Shown here piece by piece: positions 1 through 5,312 of a stretch of DNA of 6,072 nt. The notes beneath the pieces are model-generated. The model was not told the DNA's origin. It saw nothing but the letters and a program-made list of their open reading frames with translations, and searched no databases. Where the stretch lies: assembly GCA_021844355.1 (NCBI GenBank), contig JAKBTP010000100.1, positions 1-6,072 of the forward strand. The letters are read 5' to 3'. A program made the translations under genes and the position numbers. This DNA comes from a bacterium. Its GTDB lineage: Bacteria > Chloroflexota > Dormibacteria > Aeolococcales > Bog-877. Positions within the stretch are counted from its first letter, which is position 1. The number at the start of each line of letters is the position of its first letter.

Positions 1-270
1 GAAGTCGGCCCCCTTGGCGAAGAGCGACTTGGCCATCGCCGACGCCGCATAGGAGCACGAGGACGACGCGGCCCCGAACCCCGCAGCCCGGGTCAACGAG
101 AGCAGCCCCGGGCGGCCCAGGGCCGAACTCATCTCCCGGCGGGACACGAATGCCTGAACGCCGCCCGAGAGGATGAACCCCAGGGTGAGGGCCCAGAGGG
201 TCTCCCAGACCATGGCCAGGGCCTCACGCAGCCCCGCCCCAACCGATTGCAGAACCTGCAGCGCAAGCAT
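1..270 (-). CDS. UPF0718/ArsP-like membrane permease, N-terminal part (truncated by window edge)
   Basis: Ninety codons of an integral membrane protein read leftward off the window. Visible: a hydrophobic helix at about residues 18-42 and the motif GAASSSCSYAA at residues 66-76, followed by an AKSLFAKGADF-like stretch (80-90). This combination is typical of the permease family PF03773 (UPF0718, YraQ/ArsP-like), whose members are multi-pass inner-membrane transporters; some are implicated in export of organoarsenicals or metals, but most have no known substrate. Cys72 sits in the conserved motif. The ATG at 270 is chosen because a strong Shine-Dalgarno (AGGAGG, 284-279) lies 8 nt upstream; an in-frame ATG at 291 has no such site and would place this Shine-Dalgarno inside the gene. 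It follows the merR-family gene by 51 bp on the same strand, so the two are probably one transcript and the regulator probably senses something the permease moves. Family call is confident; substrate is unknown. Confidence -1.
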   Translation of the reverse strand, partial: MLALQVLQSVGAGLREALAMVWETLWALTLGFILSGGVQAFVSRREMSSALGRPGLLSLTRAAGFGAASSSCSYAASAMAKSLFAKGADF

Positions 271-278
271 CGCTGTGA

Positions 279-284
279 CCTCCT
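279..284 (-). promoter_or_regulatory. Shine-Dalgarno site of the permease gene
   Basis: AGGAGG on the minus strand, with 8 nt between it and the ATG at 270. It fixes the start against an in-frame upstream ATG at 291. Its first three bases are also the end of the right arm of the hairpin at 282-313. Confidence -1.
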
Positions 285-313
285 CATGCATGATACCCCC
301 GGGGGGCATGAGG
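282..313 (-). promoter_or_regulatory. Inverted repeat (hairpin) in the merR-permease gap, overlapping the permease ribosome binding site
   Basis: On the minus strand CCTCATGC (313-306) and GCATGAGG (289-282) form a perfect 8-bp inverted repeat around a 16-nt loop. The loop holds a self-complementary CCCCCGGGGG (305-296) and the upstream in-frame ATG. The 3' arm contains half of the permease Shine-Dalgarno, so folding of the mRNA would partly hide the ribosome binding site. No T-run follows, so it does not look like an intrinsic terminator. The pairing is seen directly; a role in limiting permease translation is inference. Confidence -1.
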
Positions 314-321
314 GTTGGGTC

Positions 322-1233
322 TCAGGAGGGGGGAGGGGGCACCAGGAGGACTCCCAGGACCAGCTGGCCCCGTCGGCGGGCCAGCTGCTGGATGGTGCGG
401 AGGACGCTGGCCGCGGCGGGTGAGATGGACTCGGCCCAGAGCTGGAACCCCTGGTTCAGGACCTCCAGCTCGCGGATCTGGGGGACGGTCTCGCGGAGCG
501 CCTGCTGTACCTCCCCAGGAAGGGGGTCGGACTCCAGGCTCTGCACCCAGTCGGCGGCCACCTGGCGGGGGGTCGAGCGGGCTTTGGGGTCGGAGAGCGC
601 CAGGATGGAGGTGGCCAGCTCGCGGACCCGGCCGAAGAGAATCTCGTTGCCCTGTGCGCGCGCCAGTCGCTCCAAGACCTCCGTCACGGGGTCGGGGAGG
701 AGCATGCGGCCCAGGATCGGGGAGACCGGCAGTGCCCAGCCCCCGCCCAGGATGTCCGCCCACTCCCCGGCGGCCTCCTCGGAGAGGGGCCGTCTGAGGC
801 GTCCGAAGATGCCCAGGCTCTCCCGAGGGGTGGAGTGAGCCACGGCCAGGTAGGCGGCCACCGCCTCCGCGCTCGCCTCCTCGGACTGGAGGGCACGTTC
901 CACGGCGTGGAGCAGGCGGTCCAGGCGGGACCGCTCCTGCTGCAGGGTGCGGCGGTGCCGCTCCAGAGCCGGGCGAAGAGATTCCTCCGCCCCCAGGCGC
1001 GGAAGGCTTTCCGAGATCTCGGCAAGGCTCATCCCCAGGCTGCGCAGCAGGTCTATCTGAAGGAGGAGGAGCAGCTCGCCAGCCCCGAAGTAGCGGTAAC
1101 CACTGGGAGTTCGGGCCGGGTTCACCAGCCCCAGCCGCTGATAGTGCCGTATGCGTCCGGGGGTGACCCCGGTGAGCTTGGCCGCGTCTCCGATCTTGAG
1201 GCGGGGGGCAGCGTCTGGATCGGTTGAGTTCAC
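322..1233 (-). CDS. MerR-family transcriptional regulator with long, cysteine-free effector region
   Basis: A 303-residue regulator. Residues 12-80 form the classical MerR winged helix-turn-helix: the first helices (KIGDAAKLTGVTPGRIRHY), the wing turn with SGYRYF at 44-49, then a leucine-rich helix and the IDLLRSLGMSLAEI segment. A dimerisation coiled coil follows (about 80-120, rich in L, E and R). The C-terminal region (about 120-303) is mostly helical and much longer than in metal sensors such as CueR or MerR (about 130-145 residues). There is no cysteine in the whole protein, so it cannot bind metal through thiolates; a small organic ligand or a protein-like signal is more likely. The start is GTG at 1233, with no Shine-Dalgarno but a -10-like hexamer six bases upstream, suggesting a leaderless mRNA. 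The permease gene lies 51 bp downstream; hpnH is divergent. MerR proteins activate promoters with 19-20 bp spacers, and one such promoter lies just upstream. Ligand unknown. Confidence -1.
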   Translation of the reverse strand: MNSTDPDAAPRLKIGDAAKLTGVTPGRIRHYQRLGLVNPARTPSGYRYFGAGELLLLLQIDLLRSLGMSLAEISESLPRLGAEESLRPALERHRRTLQQERSRLDRLLHAVERALQSEEASAEAVAAYLAVAHSTPRESLGIFGRLRRPLSEEAAGEWADILGGGWALPVSPILGRMLLPDPVTEVLERLARAQGNEILFGRVRELATSILALSDPKARSTPRQVAADWVQSLESDPLPGEVQQALRETVPQIRELEVLNQGFQLWAESISPAAASVLRTIQQLARRRGQLVLGVLLVPPPPS

Positions 1234-1245
1234 GGCTTGACTCTA
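1234..1245 (-). promoter_or_regulatory. Probable leaderless promoter of the merR-family gene (-10 element)
   Basis: On the minus strand TAGAGT (1245-1240) is followed by CAAGCC and then the GTG start at 1233. A -10 hexamer six bases before the start codon places transcription initiation at or next to the GTG, so the mRNA would have no leader, in line with the lack of a Shine-Dalgarno. No good -35 is seen: a 19-bp spacer would give AGGACT. The hexamer is one arm of the operator dyad and overlaps the -35 of the rightward hpnH promoter. Confidence -1.
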
Positions 1246-1267
1246 CGACCGTTTCAAGGTTTAGAGT
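1237..1267 (+). promoter_or_regulatory. MerR-type promoter (19-bp spacer) for hpnH-moaA
   Basis: TTGACT (1237-1242) matches the -35 consensus at five of six positions, and TAGAGT (1262-1267) matches the -10 at four of six. They are separated by 19 bp, longer than the optimal 17 and typical of promoters activated by MerR-family proteins, which twist the DNA to realign the two boxes. The predicted transcript start near 1274 leaves a leader of about 46 nt before the hpnH ATG. The neighbouring divergent merR-family gene is the obvious candidate regulator. Boxes and spacing are seen; activation is inferred from the family. Confidence -1.
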
Positions 1268-1268
1268 C
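1239..1268. promoter_or_regulatory. Candidate operator: perfect 7-bp inverted repeat across the promoter spacer
   Basis: GACTCTA (1239-1245) and TAGAGTC (1262-1268) are exact reverse complements with 16 bp between them. The dyad centre (1253.5) is close to the centre of the 19-bp promoter spacer (1252), as in known MerR-family operators. A second, overlapping perfect inverted repeat, GTTTAG (1259-1264) and CTAAAC (1269-1274), covers the -10 and the expected transcript start, and could be an additional site or a hairpin at the 5' end of the mRNA. Confidence -1.
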
Positions 1269-1308
1269 CTAAACGATCAAGCCAGGCAGGGCCGTGACCC
1301 GAGCGGCC

Positions 1309-1314
1309 GGAGGA
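1309..1314 (+). promoter_or_regulatory. Shine-Dalgarno site of hpnH
   Basis: GGAGGA with 5 nt before the ATG at 1320. It decides the hpnH start: an upstream in-frame ATG at 1224 has no such site, lies upstream of the promoter, and would add 32 residues unlike the family's N-terminus. Confidence -1.
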
Positions 1315-1319
1315 AGCAG

Positions 1320-2324
1320 ATGTCGATCCCGGTGCGACAGAAGATCAAGGTTGGCACCTACCTCATGTCCCAGCGCCTGCGCGGGGTTAAGAAGTTCCCC
1401 CTGGTGCTGCAACTGGAGCCTCTCTACCAGTGCAACCTGGAGTGTGTCGGTTGCGGCAAGATCCAGCACCCCGATGACATCCTGCGCCGCCGCTTGAGCG
1501 TGCAGCAGTGCATCGACGCCGTCGAGGAGTGCGGGGCCCCGGTCGTCTCGATCGCCGGGGGCGAGCCCCTGGTGCACAAGGAGATCGACCAGATCACCCA
1601 GGCCCTCCTGGAGCGCAAGAAGTACGTCTACCTCTGCACCAACGCCATCCTCATGGAGCGCAAGCTGGACCTCTTCAAGCCCCACCCCTACTTCGCCTGG
1701 TCGGTGCATCTGGACGGGCTGCGGGACCGCCATGACGAGTCGGTGAGCCGAAGGGGGGTCTTTGACAAGGCGGTGGCGGCCATCCGGGAGGCCAAGCGGC
1801 GGGGCTTTCGGGTCACCACCAACACCACCTTCTTCACCCAGGACACCGCCAAGTCCGTCCGTGAGGTGCTGGACTTCCTCAATGACGAGCTGCAGGTGGA
1901 CAACATGCAGATCTCTCCGGCCTACGCCTACGAGAAGGCACCCGACCAGGAGCACTTCATGGGCGTGGACCGCACGCGGGCGATCTTCCGTGAGGCCTTC
2001 TCCGAGGGTCGGCGCGGGAAGTGGCGGCTCAACCACTCGCCTTTGTTCCTGGACTTCCTGGAGGGCAAGGTCGACTTCGAGTGCACCGCCTGGGGCATTC
2101 CCTGCTACTCGGTCTTCGGCTGGCAGCGGCCCTGCTACCTGCTGGCGGATGGGTACGCCAGCTCCTACAAGGAGCTGCTCGAGACCACCGACTGGGAGCA
2201 GTACGGCCGCGGGCGCAACCCCAAGTGCGAGAACTGCATGGCCCACGCCGGGTACGAGCCCACCGCGGTGCTGAGGACTTTGGGTTCCCTCAAGGAGTCG
2301 GCGCGGGCGGCGGTGGCCCACTGA
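1320..2324 (+). CDS. hpnH: HpnH, adenosyl-hopene transferase (radical SAM)
   Basis: A 334-residue radical SAM enzyme that, in characterised relatives, adds the 5'-deoxyadenosyl group of SAM to diploptene, giving adenosylhopane, the first step in building C35 bacteriohopanepolyols. The family N-terminus (MSIPVRQKIKVG) begins exactly at the chosen ATG. The cluster motif CxxxCxxC is Cys38, Cys42 and Cys45 (in CNLECVGCGKIQ), and the SAM-binding GGEP is at 80-83. Stretches such as KKYVYLCTN, SVHLDGLRDRHD, EKAPDQEHF, FGWQRPCYLL and TTDWEQYG are all characteristic of HpnH. The C-terminal segment has Cys303 and Cys306 in NPKCENCMAHAGYEPTAV; as I recall, relatives usually have a third cysteine where Ala310 is here. 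Length is normal for the family. It heads a probable two-gene operon with moaA, 28 bp downstream, from a MerR-type promoter. No squalene-hopene cyclase or other hpn gene is in the window, so the hopanoid role rests on family identity. Confidence -1.
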   Translation: MSIPVRQKIKVGTYLMSQRLRGVKKFPLVLQLEPLYQCNLECVGCGKIQHPDDILRRRLSVQQCIDAVEECGAPVVSIAGGEPLVHKEIDQITQALLERKKYVYLCTNAILMERKLDLFKPHPYFAWSVHLDGLRDRHDESVSRRGVFDKAVAAIREAKRRGFRVTTNTTFFTQDTAKSVREVLDFLNDELQVDNMQISPAYAYEKAPDQEHFMGVDRTRAIFREAFSEGRRGKWRLNHSPLFLDFLEGKVDFECTAWGIPCYSVFGWQRPCYLLADGYASSYKELLETTDWEQYGRGRNPKCENCMAHAGYEPTAVLRTLGSLKESARAAVAH

Positions 2325-2352
2325 CCCTTCCCCGGCTCGGGGACGGCGTACG

Positions 2353-3375
2353 ATGGCCGGGCAAGTGCAGGTCCTAGATCAGCTTTCCCGGCCGCTGCGC
2401 GACCTCCGGGTTTCGGTCACCGACCGCTGTAACTTCCGCTGCCAGTACTGCATGCCCCGGGAGGTGTTCGGGCCCGGGTTCCGTTTCCTGCCCCGCTCGG
2501 AGGTCCTGACCTTCGAGGAGGTGGAGCGAGTGGTGCGGGTCCTGGTGCCGCTCGGGGTGTCGAAGGTGCGTCTCACCGGAGGCGAGCCACTGCTGCGGCG
2601 CGACCTGCCCGTGCTTGTCCGCCGTCTGGCGGAGGTGCCTGGGGTCCTGGACCTCGCCCTCACCACCAACGGGCTCCTGCTCAGTCGGATGGCGGACCAG
2701 CTGGCCGACGCGGGGCTGAGACGGGTCACGGTAAGCCTGGACTCCCTCGACCCTGCGGTGTTCGCCGAGATGAGCGGTGTGGGGGCCCGGCTGGAGGTGG
2801 TGGTCGCGGGCATCGAGGCCGCGGGCAGGGCCGGGCTGGGGCCGGTCAAGCTCAACTGCGTCGTCCGCCGGGGCCTCAATGACCGCGGCCTGCTGGAGCT
2901 CGCCGCCTTCGCCAGGGACGGGGGCCATGTCCTGCGCTTCATCGAGTACATGGACGTCGGTGAGAGCCATGGCTGGAGGCTCGACGAGGTGGTGCCCAGC
3001 TCTGAGGTGTTGGAGCGGATCGGGCAGCGGTGGGAGCTGGAGCCGGAGACGCCCAGGTACCCCGGTGAGGTGGCCACCCGCTACCGCTACCGCGACGGCG
3101 CCGGCGAGGTCGGGGTCATCTCCTCGGTGAGCCAGCCGTTCTGCGGGGCCTGCACCCGTCTTCGCCTCAGCGCAGACGGCCACCTGCACACCTGCCTGTT
3201 CTCCCGGGGCGGGACCGACCTCCGCCCCACCCTGCGAGGTCCGGCCGGGGACGACCAGCTGAGTGCCCTGGTGCGAGGGATCTGGCGGAGGCGGTCGGAC
3301 AGGTACTCCGAGGAGAGAGCTGGGGGCGTGGTGGCCGGGCCGCCCAAGGTGGAGATGTCCTACCTCGGCGGCTGA
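2353..3375 (+). CDS. moaA: MoaA, GTP 3',8-cyclase (molybdenum cofactor biosynthesis)
   Basis: A 340-residue radical SAM enzyme catalysing conversion of GTP to 3',8-cyclo-7,8-dihydro-GTP, the committed step of molybdopterin synthesis, completed by MoaC. The N-terminal cluster motif is Cys26, Cys30 and Cys33 (DRCNFRCQYCMP), with GGEP at 76-79. The second, GTP-binding 4Fe-4S cluster is held by Cys264, Cys267 and Cys281 (CxxC with 13 residues to the third Cys, in PFCGACTRLRLSADGHLHTC). The protein ends with the conserved Gly-Gly tail (MSYLGG), so it is complete. Family landmarks SRPLRDLRVSVTDRCN, TTNGLLL, VSLDSLDP and FIEYMDVGE are present. ATG at 2353 has only a weak GGGGAC ribosome site; GTG at 2365 is an alternative that would still keep the core. 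It is 28 bp after hpnH with no terminator between. Its last 16 bp overlap the convergent kdpE end. No other moa or mob gene is visible, so the cofactor genes are apparently dispersed. Confidence -1.
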   Translation: MAGQVQVLDQLSRPLRDLRVSVTDRCNFRCQYCMPREVFGPGFRFLPRSEVLTFEEVERVVRVLVPLGVSKVRLTGGEPLLRRDLPVLVRRLAEVPGVLDLALTTNGLLLSRMADQLADAGLRRVTVSLDSLDPAVFAEMSGVGARLEVVVAGIEAAGRAGLGPVKLNCVVRRGLNDRGLLELAAFARDGGHVLRFIEYMDVGESHGWRLDEVVPSSEVLERIGQRWELEPETPRYPGEVATRYRYRDGAGEVGVISSVSQPFCGACTRLRLSADGHLHTCLFSRGGTDLRPTLRGPAGDDQLSALVRGIWRRRSDRYSEERAGGVVAGPPKVEMSYLGG

Positions 3376-4073
3376 GCGGGGACAGGCACCTCCTGCCAGA
3401 TGTACCCCACCCCGGGCAGCGTCGTGAGCCAGCGCGGGTGGGCCGGATCATCCTCCAGCTTGGCCCGGAGACGCTGGACGATGGTCCGGACGTAGGTGTG
3501 CTCAGCGGTGAAGGCGGGGCCCCAGACCGCGGCCAGGATCTCCCGGTGGGTGCGAACCCGGCCCCGGTGGCGCCAGAGCTCGTGGAGGACGCCCAGCTCC
3601 ATCGGGGTGAGCCGGACCGGGACGCCTCGGCGGAGGACCTGGCCCGCTGCGACGTCGAGGCGGAGGTCTCCTGAGACCAGAACCCCCTCGGGCGGCGGGG
3701 GTGCTGCCCGCCGGAGGCGGGCCTCTACTCGGGCCAGGAGCTCCTGGATGCTGAAGGGCTTGGCCAGGTAGTCGTCGGCCCCGGCGCGCAGCGCCGCCAC
3801 CTTGTCGGCGTCCTGGCCCCTGGCGCTCACCACCAGGATGAGGGGGTTGGACTCCCATTCGCGCACGGTGCGCAGGAGGTCCATGCCGTCGATGTCGGGG
3901 AGACCGAGGTCCAGGATGACGAGGTCCACGGGCTCGCTGCCGAGCCGCCTCAGCGCGGAGCGCCCGTCTCCCACCAGCTGGACCCGATGGCCGGAGTCCG
4001 AGAGGGCGTCGCGAAGGAACCTGGCCATGCCCGAGTCGTCCTCGACCACCAGGATCGAGCCCTTGTTCTTCAA
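3360..4073 (-). CDS. kdpE: KdpE-type response regulator (OmpR/PhoB class)
   Basis: A 237-residue two-component response regulator. The receiver domain (about 5-118) has the acidic pair Asp12/Asp13, phosphoacceptor Asp55 (in VDLVILDLGLPDIDG), Ser83 and Lys105 (in GADDYLAKPF). A winged-helix DNA-binding domain of the OmpR type follows (about 131-229), with TPMELGVL, the recognition helix region HTYVRTIVQRLRAKL, and a GVGYIW wing hairpin. This fits KdpE, which on phosphorylation turns on the kdpFABC potassium pump; the adjoining KdpD-like genes support the name, though the target genes are not in the window. It starts at TTG 4073, whose last two bases overlap the kinase's TGA stop (sequence TTGA), so translation is probably coupled; no ATG lies before residue 16. 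Its stop overlaps the 3' end of moaA by 16 bp on the opposite strand. Confidence -1.
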   Translation of the reverse strand: MKNKGSILVVEDDSGMARFLRDALSDSGHRVQLVGDGRSALRRLGSEPVDLVILDLGLPDIDGMDLLRTVREWESNPLILVVSARGQDADKVAALRAGADDYLAKPFSIQELLARVEARLRRAAPPPPEGVLVSGDLRLDVAAGQVLRRGVPVRLTPMELGVLHELWRHRGRVRTHREILAAVWGPAFTAEHTYVRTIVQRLRAKLEDDPAHPRWLTTLPGVGYIWQEVPVPAQPPR

Positions 4074-5299
4074 ACCGCGGCTGCCTTCTGGCTCACGGCG
4101 GCCGGCCGCTGGCTCGCCTCCAGGGGGAGCAGGAAGTGGAACGCCGTACCTTCTCCTTCCCCTCCGGACTCCACCCAGACCGCTCCCCCCATGGCCTCGG
4201 CCAACCCCCGGCAGACGGACAGCCCCACCCCCAGACCTCCGCCCCGGCGGTCCCGGGAATAGCGCTGGAAGAGCTGCTCCTGAAGGTCGGCGGGAATGCC
4301 TCTGCCGTGGTCCTGGACCCGACACTCGGCGGCCGTCTGCCGCGCCGGCGACGGGGAGAGCACCTCGATGGCGACCTCCCGGGTGCCGGCATGCCGAGAC
4401 ACGTTGGATAGGGCGTTGTCCAGGAGCTGCTGCACTCGGTCCCAGTCCGCCAGTACCAAGACCGGAGCCGCGGCCAGGCGCAGGGTGGGGGTCAGCTGCC
4501 CGCGCCAGCGGCGGGCGGCCTCCCGGATGGCATCGCAGAGGTCGATCACCTCGATCTCCACGTCCAGCTGGCCGGTCTCGATCCGTGCCAGCTCCAGAAG
4601 GTCCCGTATGAGGCGGTCCAGCCGACGCGCCTCGGCCACGATGGCCTGGGCGTGGTTCGGGTGCTGGAGCTGATGAAGTCCCTGGTCCTCCATGAGTGCG
4701 GTGCCGTGGCCGAGCAGGGCGGCCAGGGGAGTGCGCAGCTCGTGGCTCACGGTGGCCAGCAGCTCCCGCCGGAAGCCCTCGGCCCGGCGGGTGGCCTCCA
4801 GGGCGGCCTCGGTGCGGGCCAGGTCGGTACGGGCCGAGAGGCTGGCCTCGAGCTCGGCGCCCGCTCGCACCAGCCCGGTGTTGGCCGCCTCCAGCCGGTC
4901 CCGGGCCGTGCGCAGCTCCTCCAGGCTGCGGCGGCGCGAGGTGGCCAGCAATCCCACGCCGAGGGATACCAGGAGGAAGGCCGCCCAGGCGGCCAGGGCC
5001 GGGGCCGAGTAGATCGTGAGCCGCCCCACCGGTGGGAGGAAGAAGTAATCCATCAGCAGTGCCGAGGTGAGAGAGCCCACCAGGGCGGTGACCCCCCCGA
5101 AGAGGAGCGAACCCAGCACCACCACGGCGAGGTAGAGGAACCCGGAGGTCTGGATCTCGGCCGGGGCGCGGAGCGCCACCAGCGCTGCGGTGAGGCCGGC
5201 GAGGGCCGCCACAGTAAGGGTGGTGCCAATTAGCGAGCGCCAGGGTTCCGGGGGCGAGAGCGGTCTCCACACCGACTTGCTGCGCACTTCAGCTGGCAT
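4070..5299 (-). CDS. KdpD-type membrane sensor histidine kinase lacking the KdpD N-terminal domain
   Basis: A 409-residue kinase. Residues 23-43, 54-70, 71-88 and 99-119 form four closely spaced membrane helices of DUF4118 type (the KdpD transmembrane region; note DYFFLPPVGRLTI at 84-96). A long charged coiled coil (about 122-178) comes next, where some KdpD proteins carry a GAF domain. The HisKA domain has the phosphoacceptor His186 in ATVSHELRTPLAAL, and the ATPase domain has the N box (LLDNALSNVSRH, Asn295), a G1 box (DHGRGIP, 330-336) and a G2 box (GGGLGVGLSV, 353-362). All catalytic motifs look intact. It would phosphorylate the adjacent KdpE-like regulator, whose start overlaps its stop. 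E. coli KdpD carries an ATP-binding KdpD domain and a Usp domain before the membrane region; both are absent here, and a KdpD domain is encoded divergently next door. The start is uncertain: ATG 5299 (weak GGGA before it) or ATG 5308, three codons earlier. Confidence -1.
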   Translation of the reverse strand: MPAEVRSKSVWRPLSPPEPWRSLIGTTLTVAALAGLTAALVALRAPAEIQTSGFLYLAVVVLGSLLFGGVTALVGSLTSALLMDYFFLPPVGRLTIYSAPALAAWAAFLLVSLGVGLLATSRRRSLEELRTARDRLEAANTGLVRAGAELEASLSARTDLARTEAALEATRRAEGFRRELLATVSHELRTPLAALLGHGTALMEDQGLHQLQHPNHAQAIVAEARRLDRLIRDLLELARIETGQLDVEIEVIDLCDAIREAARRWRGQLTPTLRLAAAPVLVLADWDRVQQLLDNALSNVSRHAGTREVAIEVLSPSPARQTAAECRVQDHGRGIPADLQEQLFQRYSRDRRGGGLGVGLSVCRGLAEAMGGAVWVESGGEGEGTAFHFLLPLEASQRPAAVSQKAAAV

Positions 5300-5312
5300 A
5301 GTTCCCATCGCA

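Noticed and set aside
296..306. CCCCCGGGGGG palindrome as a stand-alone regulatory site
   Set aside because: It is the loop of the larger inverted repeat and is not striking in such GC-rich DNA.
173..838. Open frame on the plus strand opposite the permease and merR genes
   Set aside because: Arg/Ser/Pro-rich translation without motifs, antisense to two well-supported genes.
1224..1319. Upstream ATG at 1224 extending hpnH by 32 residues
   Set aside because: It lies upstream of the hpnH promoter, overlaps the merR start, has no ribosome site, and the added residues do not resemble the family N-terminus; ATG 1320 has a clear GGAGGA.
1269..2321. Long open frame antisense to hpnH (350 codons)
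   Set aside because: Low-complexity translation with no recognisable domain; GC-rich genes commonly leave such open antisense frames, and hpnH itself is unmistakable.
2374..3189. Long open frame antisense to moaA
   Set aside because: No motifs; moaA has all its cluster cysteines and the Gly-Gly tail.
3384..3400. Possible terminator hairpin (GGCA/TGCC) after moaA
   Set aside because: Only a 4-bp stem, no T-run, and inside kdpE coding sequence.
4074..5270. In-frame extension of kdpE upstream through the whole kinase gene (a 636-codon frame)
   Set aside because: The extension is a Gly/Pro/Arg-rich shadow of the kinase frame; receiver domain homology begins just after TTG 4073. Not a kinase-regulator fusion, because the two lie in different frames.
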